Part shown: positions 1-8,077 of the stretch, one piece after another
Position numbering within the stretch: the first letter of the stretch is position 1
Layout: every line of letters begins with the position of its first letter
From: JAGPIS01 sp964635545
GTDB lineage: Bacteria; Bacteroidota; Bacteroidia; Bacteroidales; Marinilabiliaceae
Length of the DNA stretch: 64,000 nucleotides
Direction of reading: 5' to 3'
Assembly (NCBI GenBank): GCA_964635545.1
Contig: CAZWOA010000001.1
Coordinates: 1-64,000, forward strand
Program-made: the position numbers and the translations under genes
The notes under the pieces: model-generated
What the model saw: the letters and a program-made list of their open reading frames with translations, nothing else
The model's database searches: none
Told to the model about the DNA's origin: nothing

Positions 1-60
1 GTAAATGAATACTTTGAAAAAACTAAAACCTTATGGCAATGGTTAAAAGAGAAATTATAG
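1..60 (+). CDS. C-terminal end of a probable HEPN-domain protein (partial)
   Basis: The frame starting at base 1 is open and ends at a TAG at 58-60, giving a 19-residue tail ending in LWQWLKEKL. An amphipathic helix of this kind is typical of the C-terminus of small HEPN proteins. The next gene, an MNT-type nucleotidyltransferase, starts inside this tail, an overlap typical of HEPN/MNT toxin-antitoxin pairs. The family is inferred mainly from this context, because the catalytic RxxxxH motif would lie upstream of the window. Confidence 0.45.
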   Translation, partial: VNEYFEKTKTLWQWLKEKL

Positions 61-344
61 AGATCCTGGAAAAATACATTGTTGTTTTACGCTCCGAAGG
101 AATAACAATTGATAAAGCATATCTGTATGGTAGCTATTTATCCAATACAGCAACAGACGACAGTGATATTGATATTATGATTGTTACAGAAAATGAGGAT
201 GACTACTTGATAGGTAAAATTTGGAGTTTGACTAGGAAAGTGAATTCTAAAATTGAGCCTTATCTTGTTGGTAAAGGTAGATTTCTAAATAATAATTCAC
301 CGTTGATTGATTTAGTAAAAAGAACAGGATTGGAAATAGCATAA
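33..344 (+). CDS. MNT-type nucleotidyltransferase-domain protein, probable antitoxin of a HEPN/MNT pair
   Basis: This 103-residue protein has the minimal nucleotidyltransferase signature: G33-S34, then D45-I46-D47, the two aspartates that bind metal. The small size fits MNT-domain proteins rather than larger aminoglycoside or poly(A) enzymes. In characterised HEPN/MNT modules the MNT partner neutralises the HEPN RNase, in some cases by adding AMP to it. The gene overlaps the truncated upstream frame by 28 bases. A second ATG at 39 would give a protein two residues shorter. A strong terminator follows at 370-396, so the pair ends here. The antitoxin role is inferred from family and context. 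Confidence 0.75.
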   Translation: MAMVKREIIEILEKYIVVLRSEGITIDKAYLYGSYLSNTATDDSDIDIMIVTENEDDYLIGKIWSLTRKVNSKIEPYLVGKGRFLNNNSPLIDLVKRTGLEIA

Positions 345-369
345 TAAACTGCTTTATTGCTTTTATTGC

Positions 370-396
370 AACTGCTCATCTGGGCAGTTTTTTTTT
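370..396 (+). terminator. Intrinsic terminator after the MNT gene
   Basis: AACTGCTC (370-377) pairs with GGGCAGTT (382-389) across a 4-base loop, with one G-T wobble, and runs into a tract of nine T's. It closes the HEPN/MNT unit. Confidence 0.85.
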
Positions 397-549
397 AAAA
401 CCCCACCCTCCTGTGCCTCCATTTGGTACACATACACATTATTTTTGTCAAAATAAATAGTATGAACAAATGTTTTTTTTAAACATTTGCGCATATTTAC
501 AATAGTTTCCAGATGATATTTTATAAGCGTAAAATAATAATATAATTGC

Positions 550-1041
550 ATGTTAAACTTTGCAGCCATAGATTTTGAAACGGCAAACCACAACCGCTCA
601 AGTATTTGTAGTGTAGGAGTTGTGATTGTGGAGAATGGAGAAATCACTGATAAGATGTATTACCTGATACGTCCGCGACCCAATTTTTATAGTTCTTGGG
701 CTACAGATGTTCATGGCCTATCTTATTATGACACAATTTACGAGCCTGAATTTCCGGATATTTGGGAGAAGATAAAGCCCAAATTAAAGAATCTGCCTTT
801 AGTGGCTCACAACAGCACTTTTGATGCCGGTTGCTTAAAAGCAGCCCACAATCTATATGGGATACCGTATCCGGATTATGAGTTTCATTGTACTTGTCGA
901 ACTGCCAAAAAGAAATATCCAAACCTGGAGAACCATCAACTACATACGGTGGCGGCGCATATAGGATTTGATTTGAACAACCATCATCATGCCTTGGCCG
1001 ATGCGGAAGCGTGTGCGGAGATAGCGAAAATAATAATGTAA
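550..1041 (+). CDS. DEDDh 3'-5' exonuclease (DNA polymerase III epsilon-like)
   Basis: This 163-residue protein is a single exonuclease domain. The ExoI motif DFE has D8 and E10, D92 lies in AHNSTFD, and the ExoIII signature HxAxxD has H146 and D151, so all DEDDh catalytic positions are present. There is no polymerase-binding tail or helicase fusion, so this is a stand-alone exonuclease rather than a DnaQ proofreading subunit with a clamp motif. It lies 12 bases upstream of a small protein gene in the same direction. The substrate, DNA or RNA, cannot be told from sequence. It is the first gene of the accessory cluster that continues with the AAA ATPase and WYL regulator. Confidence 0.85.
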   Translation: MLNFAAIDFETANHNRSSICSVGVVIVENGEITDKMYYLIRPRPNFYSSWATDVHGLSYYDTIYEPEFPDIWEKIKPKLKNLPLVAHNSTFDAGCLKAAHNLYGIPYPDYEFHCTCRTAKKKYPNLENHQLHTVAAHIGFDLNNHHHALADAEACAEIAKIIM

Positions 1042-1053
1042 AAATAAAACAAA

Positions 1054-1257
1054 ATGACTCAGACTGAAAAGTGGTTAGAAATTCGAGAACGATATTTTAA
1101 TAAAGAAATATCTGAACGGGAGTATTATGAACTTTGCGATAAAGCTGGTCTTGAACTTACCGGGTGGATAGACGAGGACTATGCAAGAAAAAATGGATTC
1201 ACCGGTGATAGTATAGATTTAGTAAGTTTTGCTTCTGATGAAGAGTGGATAGAATAA
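1054..1257 (+). CDS. Small acidic hypothetical protein (67 residues)
   Basis: I do not recognise this protein. It is acidic and rich in Glu, Asp and Tyr, with a predicted helical N-terminal half (EKWLEIRERYFNKEISEREY) and an acidic C-terminus ending in DEEWIE. There is no signal peptide or membrane segment. It starts 12 bases after the exonuclease stop, so the two are probably cotranscribed. Size and charge would suit a regulatory or adaptor protein, but no function can be assigned. Confidence 0.6.
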   Translation: MTQTEKWLEIRERYFNKEISEREYYELCDKAGLELTGWIDEDYARKNGFTGDSIDLVSFASDEEWIE

Positions 1258-1300
1258 TTAATTTCATTCACCTATGCAATTATTTGGCATTATCTAATTC

Positions 1301-1308
1301 TATCTTTG
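1301..1308 (+). promoter_or_regulatory. Candidate -7 box for the AAA-WYL unit
   Basis: TATCTTTG matches the Bacteroidota -7 consensus TAnnTTTG and sits 16 bases before the ATG of the AAA ATPase gene. A TTTG at 1283-1286 could act as the -33 element, but the 14-base gap is shorter than the usual 19-21. If real, the AAA and WYL genes can be transcribed apart from the exonuclease. Confidence 0.4.
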
Positions 1309-1324
1309 TATAAAAATAAAAGAT

Positions 1325-3025
1325 ATGAGAGAATTAAAAATCACCCCAAATAACGATTGTGCTGAGAAGCAAACCGGCACAAAGGCACCCAAAACTCTAT
1401 TGCAACATATAGAGCGCATTATCGAATTGGTAGAAAATTCCGGCTTAGGTGAAGAGTTTTATGAAAAAGCAAAAAGGAGTATCAGCTTTGTATCTAAGCG
1501 AATGAAGCTTACAGCTAATCAGGCAATTTTATTTTCAGCCTTCATAGAAAAGAGCGATGATACTAGGATTAGTATTAGTGAATTATCCAAATTTATGGGT
1601 TGCAAGAATATTAAAACTATCAGCCTGATGAGTGATATTGATGAACTTGAAAAACGACGTTTAGTACGTTGCCGCAGAGATGATGTCAAATACACATACA
1701 GAGTCCCGATTGTGGTTATTAACTCAATAAAACAGAATCTCGTTTATGAGCCTGAGAGCACGGAGGGTCTTACAACGAACGAACTTTTTAAACATATTTT
1801 TCGCCTCTTCAATGAAAGAGAAAACAAGGAAATCTCTTACGACGCGTTAATAGGCGAACTACAGTCTCTTCTGGAAGATAATTCATCGTTGGCATTCTGT
1901 AGGCAAATTAAAGAGTATGAAAAAACATACCTACCTGAAAATTTATTTTTATTGTTGTTATTTTTTTGCAACCAATATGTAAACTTTGATGATGATCACA
2001 TCGGATTCCGTGATTTTGAATACCTATACGAAGAAAAATGGATGACCCGAAATATAGAATCCAGTTTACAGGATGAACATTGCAGTCTAATGAATTATAA
2101 CATCTTGGAATATTGTAATGATTGTTCATTCGGAGATAAAGAGTATTTCAAAATAACAGAAACTGCCAAAGAGAAGCTTTTTGTTGACTTAGACATAAAA
2201 GCGCAGCAAACGGATAACAAAAAAGGGCTTATTCTACATACCGGAATTACTACGAAAGAACTGTACTATAACGAACGGGAACAACAACAGATAGACCAAC
2301 TCACATCGCTTTTGTCGCAAGATAAATTTTCATCCGTCCAGAAAAGAATGGAAGAAAGCGGTATGAGAAAAGGCTTTGCCTGTCTGTTTTATGGTGCTCC
2401 CGGAACAGGAAAAACCGAAACCGTATATCAACTTGCCCGCTCTACCGGCCGTGATGTTATGATGGTTGATATTGCCGAATCCAAAAGCATGTGGTATGGA
2501 GAAAGCGAGAAAAGAACGAAGAAGATATTCGACACCTATCGTGCTTATCTGAAAACATGCAAAGTAGCTCCCATTTTGCTCTTTAATGAAGCAGATGCTA
2601 TTATCGGAAAGCGCAAAAAAGCAGGGTCTAGCTCAATAGATCAGACCGAAAATACGATACAGAATATCTTGCTACAAGAGATGGAAAACTTAGAAGGGAT
2701 AATGATTGCAACGACCAATCTCACCCAAAATTTGGATAAAGCCTTCGAGCGAAGATTTTTGTATAAGATTGAGTTCAACAAACCTAGTATTGAGGCAAAA
2801 GAGAAAATCTGGAATACAATGTTGCCATCTCTTTCGGAACAAGAGCGACTGGAATTGGCAAAGAATTATAGTTTCAGTGGAGGTCAGATTGAAAATATTG
2901 TACGTAAATTTACGGTGGATTCTATCCTGAACGACACAAATCCGTCTATTGAGTCGATTCATCGTTATTGCCAAAGCGAATTTTTGTACAAAAACGAAGA
3001 GACAAAAAAAATAGGATACAAATAA
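1325..3025 (+). CDS. AAA+ ATPase with winged-helix-like N-terminal region
   Basis: In this 566-residue protein the C-terminal third is an AAA+ module. Walker A is GAPGTGKT at residues 357-364, the Walker B segment is ILLFNEAD with N421-E422, sensor 1 is the ATTN segment, and ERRF supplies the likely arginine finger. The usual Walker B aspartate is Asn here, while the catalytic glutamate is kept. Residues about 55-125 look like a winged helix (SELSKFMGCKNIKTISLMSD and a basic wing), and the middle is not recognised. The stop is one base before the start of the WYL gene, so the two are almost certainly coupled. The CDC48/FtsH-like core suggests protein or nucleoprotein remodelling. The actual role is unknown. 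Confidence 0.8.
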   Translation: MRELKITPNNDCAEKQTGTKAPKTLLQHIERIIELVENSGLGEEFYEKAKRSISFVSKRMKLTANQAILFSAFIEKSDDTRISISELSKFMGCKNIKTISLMSDIDELEKRRLVRCRRDDVKYTYRVPIVVINSIKQNLVYEPESTEGLTTNELFKHIFRLFNERENKEISYDALIGELQSLLEDNSSLAFCRQIKEYEKTYLPENLFLLLLFFCNQYVNFDDDHIGFRDFEYLYEEKWMTRNIESSLQDEHCSLMNYNILEYCNDCSFGDKEYFKITETAKEKLFVDLDIKAQQTDNKKGLILHTGITTKELYYNEREQQQIDQLTSLLSQDKFSSVQKRMEESGMRKGFACLFYGAPGTGKTETVYQLARSTGRDVMMVDIAESKSMWYGESEKRTKKIFDTYRAYLKTCKVAPILLFNEADAIIGKRKKAGSSSIDQTENTIQNILLQEMENLEGIMIATTNLTQNLDKAFERRFLYKIEFNKPSIEAKEKIWNTMLPSLSEQERLELAKNYSFSGGQIENIVRKFTVDSILNDTNPSIESIHRYCQSEFLYKNEETKKIGYK

Positions 3026-3026
3026 T

Positions 3027-3968
3027 ATGGAAAAGAAAAAAACAGCCAAGGACAGCACCTCCAATTTATTCAACCGTTATGTATGGTTGGTCGATATTAT
3101 TTATCGGAGAGGCAGAATAACATTTGAAGAAATCAATGAATATTGGCATAGGTCATTATTAAACATTGATAAAGAGGATATACCTTTGCGGACTTTTCAC
3201 AATCACCGGAAAGCTATCGAACAGATGTTTGACATTAATATTGAGTGTGATAAGCGTAATGGATACAAATATTACATTGAGAATATGGACGACATGAAGC
3301 ATGGTGGAGTTCGGAGTTGGCTGTTAAATACTTTTGCTGTCAACAACCTGATAAACGAAAGCCACAAACTCAAACGACGGATTTTATTTGAGAAAATACC
3401 ATCCGGACAAATGTACCTCACGCCTATTATTGAAGCAATGAGAGATAGTTTATCTATCGAAATAACCTATCAATCCTTTGGGAATGCTTCTCCACATACA
3501 TTCGAGGTTTACCCATACTGCATCAAAGTATTTAAACAACGGTGGTACGTTATTGCCTACAATCCATGGAAAGAGCGTATTCTCATCTATTCCTTAGACA
3601 GAATCAAGAATATTTCCATTACAGATAAAACCTTTCAATTACCTAAAGATTTTGATGGCGAATCGTTCTTCTCCGATTGCTTTGGTATAGTATTGGAAGA
3701 CAGGCATAACGCAGAAAATGTATTGATTAAAGTGAATGATATTCAGGCTTGTTACATTCGGGCGTTGCCTTTGCATCATTCGCAAAAAGAGATAGAAAGC
3801 AATTCTGATTATTCGGTGTTTAGTTATCATATACGCCCTTCCTATGATTTTCGCCAGGAACTATTGTCTCACGGAACAAATATTGAAGTCCTAGAGCCGC
3901 AATGGTTCAGGGATGAAATAGCAGAGATTATAGCGGAACAGTACAATATTTACGGAAATAGGCAGTAA
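3027..3968 (+). CDS. WYL-domain transcriptional regulator
   Basis: In this 313-residue protein the N-terminal part (about residues 10-90) resembles the divergent helix-turn-helix of Bacteroidota WYL proteins (RRGRITFEEINEYW). The middle carries the WYL domain (about residues 130-210), with ITYQSFG, VYPYCIKVFKQRWYVIAYN and a following IYSLDRI segment. The C-terminal region resembles the WCX extension. WYL domains bind nucleic acid or nucleotide ligands and often control defence genes. The gene starts one base after the AAA stop, so it probably regulates or senses for that operon. The next gene, ddl, converges on it and marks the end of the accessory stretch. Confidence 0.85.
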   Translation: MEKKKTAKDSTSNLFNRYVWLVDIIYRRGRITFEEINEYWHRSLLNIDKEDIPLRTFHNHRKAIEQMFDINIECDKRNGYKYYIENMDDMKHGGVRSWLLNTFAVNNLINESHKLKRRILFEKIPSGQMYLTPIIEAMRDSLSIEITYQSFGNASPHTFEVYPYCIKVFKQRWYVIAYNPWKERILIYSLDRIKNISITDKTFQLPKDFDGESFFSDCFGIVLEDRHNAENVLIKVNDIQACYIRALPLHHSQKEIESNSDYSVFSYHIRPSYDFRQELLSHGTNIEVLEPQWFRDEIAEIIAEQYNIYGNRQ

Positions 3969-4060
3969 TTCAATGCAAGCGTAAAATCGATAAAACTAAA
4001 AACAGGCTGAAAGAATGGCTTTTGATTACCGAACACATTGTAAATGATGTCTAATACTAC

Positions 4061-4088
4061 AAAAAAGGCCGCCATTTTATCGGCAGCC
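4061..4088 (-). terminator. Intrinsic terminator of the ddl operon
   Basis: Read on the minus strand, GGCTGCC (4088-4082) pairs with GGCGGCC (4073-4067) across an 8-base loop, with one wobble pair, and is followed by six T's. It lies just after the ddl stop codon. Confidence 0.8.
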
Positions 4089-4095
4089 TCTCTAT

Positions 4096-5073
4096 TTATC
4101 GGTTAAGTGAATCTTCAATCACCTCTGTAAATACATCTTTGATGTCAAACCCTGCAGCCCTTATCTGCTGCGGAATAAAGCTCGTAACCGTCATCCCTGG
4201 AGTGGTATTTACCTCAAGCAGGAATATTTTATCATCACCAATAATATAATCAATTCTCACAATTCCTTTCAGGCCAAGAATATCGTACACTGCCGATGAT
4301 ATTTTGCGTATATTTTCAGCTATAGCCTCATCAATGGGTGCAGGAGTAATCTCGTCGGCCATCGAAGCAGTATATTTTGCTTCATAATCGAAAAATTCAT
4401 TCTTGCTTATCACCTCGGTGAGCGGCAATATGGTTGCTCCTTTGGCAGTTTTATACAATCCACATGTAACTTCACGCCCTTTAATAAACTGCTCAATAAT
4501 AACCTCATCACTCTCTTCAAGTGCTTTTTTCACAGCCGGCACCACTTCATCCCTACTTTTTGCCTTTGTAATACCGAAGCTGGAGCCTCCGGCATTTGGC
4601 TTCACGAAACATGGCAGCCCAACAGAATCAATGATTGAGTCGGCATCAATATCGGTACCTTTCCTTATTAGCACCGAATCGGCCACAGCAACGCCAAACC
4701 CTTTAAGATAAGTGTTACAGGTAAATTTATTGAAGGTGATTGCCGATGGCAGAAGCCCGCAAGTGGAGTGTGGCATGCCTATCATCTCCAGGTATCCTTG
4801 CAACTGACCGTTTTCGCCAGGTGCGCCGTGGATGGTGATATAAGCAAAATCAAATTTCACTCTTGCCCCATCAATAACTGCCGAAAAATCATCCCTATCA
4901 ATATGGATATGCTTATCATCCAGCACCACCGACCACTCAGTGGGTGAAACAAGTACAGGATAGAGATTGTAACGGTTAGTATCGATAAAACTCATCACGC
5001 CTTTAAGGCTTTTTTCCGACACTACCGATTCGGATGAGAATCCTCCATAAATTATGGCCACATTCTTTTTCAT
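4096..5073 (-). CDS. ddl: D-alanine--D-alanine ligase
   Basis: This ATP-grasp ligase joins two D-alanines for peptidoglycan precursors in the cytoplasm. The 325 residues match the family length. The N-terminus has IIYGGFSSESVVS. The glycine-rich loop GGSSFGIT and the C-terminal metal-binding stretch LLEVNTTPGMT with its Glu and Asn ligands are all present. It is the last gene of a PASTA-rluD-ddl run on the minus strand, 26 bases after the pseudouridine synthase, with a terminator immediately downstream. Confidence 0.95.
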   Translation of the reverse strand: MKKNVAIIYGGFSSESVVSEKSLKGVMSFIDTNRYNLYPVLVSPTEWSVVLDDKHIHIDRDDFSAVIDGARVKFDFAYITIHGAPGENGQLQGYLEMIGMPHSTCGLLPSAITFNKFTCNTYLKGFGVAVADSVLIRKGTDIDADSIIDSVGLPCFVKPNAGGSSFGITKAKSRDEVVPAVKKALEESDEVIIEQFIKGREVTCGLYKTAKGATILPLTEVISKNEFFDYEAKYTASMADEITPAPIDEAIAENIRKISSAVYDILGLKGIVRIDYIIGDDKIFLLEVNTTPGMTVTSFIPQQIRAAGFDIKDVFTEVIEDSLNR

Positions 5074-5099
5074 ATGCTGAAAATTATTATTCGGATATT

Positions 5100-6161
5100 T
5101 TAAAACTCTGTATCTCTCGATGAAATATAATTACGCCACCTGTCGATGCACTGCACCATATCGTCGGGTATGGGGGTGCTGAACGACATATACTCGCCAC
5201 TGGCCGGATGCACGAAACCAAGCGTTTGTGCATGCAATGCCTGACGGGGTAATATATCAAAACAGTTGTTAACGAACTGCTTGTATTTAGTGAAAGTAGT
5301 TCCTTTAAGTATCTGGTTTCCACCATATCGCTCATCATTAAACAGCGGATGCCCCAAATATTTGAAGTGTGCACGAATCTGATGGGTACGCCCGGTCTCC
5401 AGCCTACACTCTACAAGGGTTACATATCCCAATCGCTCCAAAACTTTATAGTGGGTAACGGCATGCTTGCCATGTTCACCATCGGGGAATACATCCATCT
5501 GCTTGCGATCGCGAAAACTACGGCCTATATGACCTACTATTGTGCCCGCATCTTCGGCAAGCTGTCCCCACACAAGCGCCACATAAGAGCGAGTGGTTGT
5601 CTTTTCAAAAAACTGACGTGCCAGAAAGGCCTTTGAATCTTCACTCTTGGCCACTACCAACAAGCCAGACGTATCTTTATCTATACGGTGAACCAACCCC
5701 GGTCGGGGGTCTCCGGTAGTAAATAGTGGTGAATCTTTTAGATGATAGGCAAGCGCATTAACAAGCGTGCCCGAGTAGTTGCCATGCCCAGGATGCACCA
5801 CCATGCCAGGTTGTTTATTCACAACCAACAGATAATCATCTTCATAGGCAATATCAAGCGGTATATCCTGAGGTATAATCTCTATTTCGCGTGGCGGATA
5901 GCTCATCACTATTGTAACCACATCGCCGGGCTTTACCCTGTAATTTGATTTTACAGGCTGGTCGTTCACAAGAATATTGCCAGCCTCGGCGGCCTCCTGC
6001 ACTTTTGTGCGCGATGCATTTTCAATGCGGTTTACCAGAAACTTATCTATCCTTAGTAATCCCTGTTTGGGATCGGCGGTAAATCGGTAATGTTCAAAGA
6101 GTTCACCATTCTCCTCTGTTTCATCCACATCATCAAACTCATCAATAACCTTATCAATCAT
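5100..6161 (-). CDS. rluD: RluD-type large-subunit rRNA pseudouridine synthase
   Basis: An N-terminal S4 RNA-binding domain (LLRIDKFLVNRI onward) is followed by an RluA/RluD-family catalytic domain. The motif HRIDKDTSGLL carries the catalytic aspartate, and the GRTHQIRAH motif follows. It converts uridines to pseudouridine, probably in 23S rRNA helix 69 as RluD does, though paralogues of this family have other targets. A longer open frame extends upstream to 6233, but that part overlaps the PASTA gene. The ATG at 6161, about 10 bases after the PASTA stop, gives 353 residues and a normal domain layout. The acidic segment before S4 is a variable linker. Confidence 0.9.
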   Translation of the reverse strand: MIDKVIDEFDDVDETEENGELFEHYRFTADPKQGLLRIDKFLVNRIENASRTKVQEAAEAGNILVNDQPVKSNYRVKPGDVVTIVMSYPPREIEIIPQDIPLDIAYEDDYLLVVNKQPGMVVHPGHGNYSGTLVNALAYHLKDSPLFTTGDPRPGLVHRIDKDTSGLLVVAKSEDSKAFLARQFFEKTTTRSYVALVWGQLAEDAGTIVGHIGRSFRDRKQMDVFPDGEHGKHAVTHYKVLERLGYVTLVECRLETGRTHQIRAHFKYLGHPLFNDERYGGNQILKGTTFTKYKQFVNNCFDILPRQALHAQTLGFVHPASGEYMSFSTPIPDDMVQCIDRWRNYISSRDTEF

Positions 6162-6171
6162 ACCAAATAAA

Positions 6172-7017
6172 TTACAAATTTTCGAAGGATAAATCATCAT
6201 TAACCACCTTTGTGGTATCCGACATTCCCTCAAGTATAAGGTCCATATTGGTGGTAATCCACACGTTAAGCGATGCTCCTTTGGTCATTTTAGCTCCTTC
6301 GGTGGCGGGTGGTGTCTGCTTATATATAATTGCAATCACCGAGTCGGCAGCCGATGTTACGGTATCATCACTCATTATTGCACCGATAGCCTGCATATTT
6401 TCGGCACTTAAATATTGGCGCGCCTCTTCGAGGGTAAGTCCAATAAGGTCGGGCACATCCACGGTTTCGTTTCCGAGCCCCTGCCCTACCACCAAATCAA
6501 CCACGGCTCCTTTGGGTAACAACGTTCCAGTAGCAATATCGCGGCCATTATATTTTTGACCTAGTACAAGATTGGAGTATTCTGATGGCATATATATAAT
6601 CTGACCCTTACTCAATCCGAAAGCCTCGAGCATCACCTCTGCATTGCGCAGCGAGTAGTCAACCAGCCCGGGCATTTTCACCTGCTCGGCAGTGAAGGCG
6701 TTTATGGTAACAAACAGCATCCTATTCTTTTTCACTTTTGTACCTTCGGCCGGTATCTGCTCAATGATTGCGCCCGGCACAGCATCAGCTTTATGCACAG
6801 AGTCAATGATGGTATATCGCAGATGCATCTTATCAAGAGCATTGGTTATCTGATGTTCCTTAAATCCTTTAAGGTTGGGAACGGTAATCGACTCACCCTG
6901 ACGGGTATAGCTACCAAGCCACATAAAAAGCACAATAAGACCAACCACAATTATAGATATGGAGATGGCAAAATGTGCCCAGAATTTTTTAGATATTAAA
7001 AACTGAAATAGCTGCAT
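6172..7017 (-). CDS. Membrane-anchored PASTA-domain protein
   Basis: A short cytoplasmic start is followed by one membrane helix (FAISISIIVVGLIVLFMWL) and then about three PASTA repeats: VPNLKGF, MPGLVDYSLRNAEVMLEAFG and VPDLIGLTLEEARQYL. PASTA domains bind peptidoglycan stem peptides or muropeptides outside the cytoplasmic membrane. There is no kinase domain, so this is a stand-alone PASTA protein, as seen next to rluD and ddl in Bacteroidota. The ATG at 7017 is preferred because an upstream in-frame start at 7035 adds only six residues. Its pairing with ddl points to cell-wall work. Confidence 0.85.
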   Translation of the reverse strand: MQLFQFLISKKFWAHFAISISIIVVGLIVLFMWLGSYTRQGESITVPNLKGFKEHQITNALDKMHLRYTIIDSVHKADAVPGAIIEQIPAEGTKVKKNRMLFVTINAFTAEQVKMPGLVDYSLRNAEVMLEAFGLSKGQIIYMPSEYSNLVLGQKYNGRDIATGTLLPKGAVVDLVVGQGLGNETVDVPDLIGLTLEEARQYLSAENMQAIGAIMSDDTVTSAADSVIAIIYKQTPPATEGAKMTKGASLNVWITTNMDLILEGMSDTTKVVNDDLSFENL

Positions 7018-7073
7018 GATATAATATTTATCCAAAAATAGTATTATTTCATTAAACCTAACATATATAGAAT

Positions 7074-7103
7074 AAAAAACCCCGGAATAAACCGGGGTTT
7101 TTT
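7074..7103 (-). terminator. Intrinsic terminator after rpmH
   Basis: AAAAAACCCCGG pairs with CCGGGGTTTTTT across a 6-base loop. The stem is flanked by A and T tracts on the two sides, so it can end transcription in both directions. Its evident role is after rpmH on the minus strand. Confidence 0.85.
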
Positions 7104-7120
7104 ATTCTATCATTTTCAGC

Positions 7121-7279
7121 TTATGCTTTATGCTTGCTTTCATCTGATACAGTCAGTTTTTTTCTGCCTTTAGCGCGACGGGCAGCCAATACACGACGGC
7201 CATTAGCTGTAGCCATTCGTTCGCGGAAACCGTGTTTGTTTTTTCTCTTACGGTTAGATGGTTGAAATGTCCTTTTCAT
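7121..7279 (-). CDS. rpmH: 50S ribosomal protein L34
   Basis: The minus-strand frame encodes 52 residues beginning MKRTFQPSNRKRKNKHGFRE, the hallmark start of L34, and continues with RMATANGRRVLAARRAKGRK. It is strongly basic, as expected for this small large-subunit protein. The short acidic-basic tail SDESKHKA is typical of Bacteroidota. Its own terminator follows. There is no dnaA or rnpA next to it, unlike the classical rpmH-rnpA arrangement. Confidence 0.97.
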   Translation of the reverse strand: MKRTFQPSNRKRKNKHGFRERMATANGRRVLAARRAKGRKKLTVSDESKHKA

Positions 7280-7434
7280 TGCAATGTGTTTTTATCTTTC
7301 GATTTTTGTTTCTACTTCCATTTTACGGATTGCAAAAATACATGATTTTTCTTTGCAACCAAAATTAAAATGTCCGTTTTTATCTATTTTCATCTAATAT
7401 TCTTATCAATAGCTATAGCTATTAACATAAAGTA

Positions 7435-8055
7435 TCAAACTACAAGATGTATTAATTTCTTGGTTTCAAAAAACGGCTCCTTAAAATATTGTTCCAGATT
7501 GGTGATGCAGGCTCTGCGTCCAAACGGTTTTACCTCTTCTTCAAAATCGCCACCTTTAAGGTATAATATTCCGTTAGGGATAGCATTTTTCTGACTCTTA
7601 GCAACCACATGTGACGACATACTCACGAAATCGGGGAAGGCTGTAACGGCCCGGCTCACCACAAAATCATATTTATCTGTCACATTTTGAATCCTCATCT
7701 GTGCCGCCTTCACATTGTTGAGTTGCAGCGAATCGCGCACCCCTTCTACCACTTTTATTTTTTTCCCTATTGAATCTATCAGCATAAACTCAACTTCAGG
7801 AAACATAATGGCCAACGGAATGCCTGGAAATCCACCACCTGTACCCACATCTATAATTTTTGTGCCAGGCACAAATGATGTAAATGAGGCTATTGCCAAC
7901 GAGTGCAACACATGATGAATAAGCAGTGAGTCAATATCTTTACGGGATACAACATTTATCTTTTCATTCCACTCACTATAGAGCGGCTTAAGCATCTCAA
8001 ACCGCTCATATTGCAGATCGGTTAGTTTGGGAAAGTACTTTTTTATAATGTCCAT
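7435..8055 (-). CDS. rsmG: 16S rRNA (guanine-N7) methyltransferase RsmG
   Basis: This 206-residue class I methyltransferase has the GidB SAM-binding motif GTGGGFPG at residues 71-78 and the downstream VVSRAVTAF segment. It methylates N7 of G527 in 16S rRNA using S-adenosylmethionine. The length is normal. It is the third gene of a run with the glycosyltransferase and the sigma factor, 22 bases downstream of the latter. Confidence 0.95.
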   Translation of the reverse strand: MDIIKKYFPKLTDLQYERFEMLKPLYSEWNEKINVVSRKDIDSLLIHHVLHSLAIASFTSFVPGTKIIDVGTGGGFPGIPLAIMFPEVEFMLIDSIGKKIKVVEGVRDSLQLNNVKAAQMRIQNVTDKYDFVVSRAVTAFPDFVSMSSHVVAKSQKNAIPNGILYLKGGDFEEEVKPFGRRACITNLEQYFKEPFFETKKLIHLVV

Positions 8056-8077
8056 CTGTATATCCAGGATACTTCAA

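Noticed and set aside
6162..6233. Longer start for the pseudouridine synthase
   Set aside because: It overlaps the PASTA gene end and adds residues with no family match.
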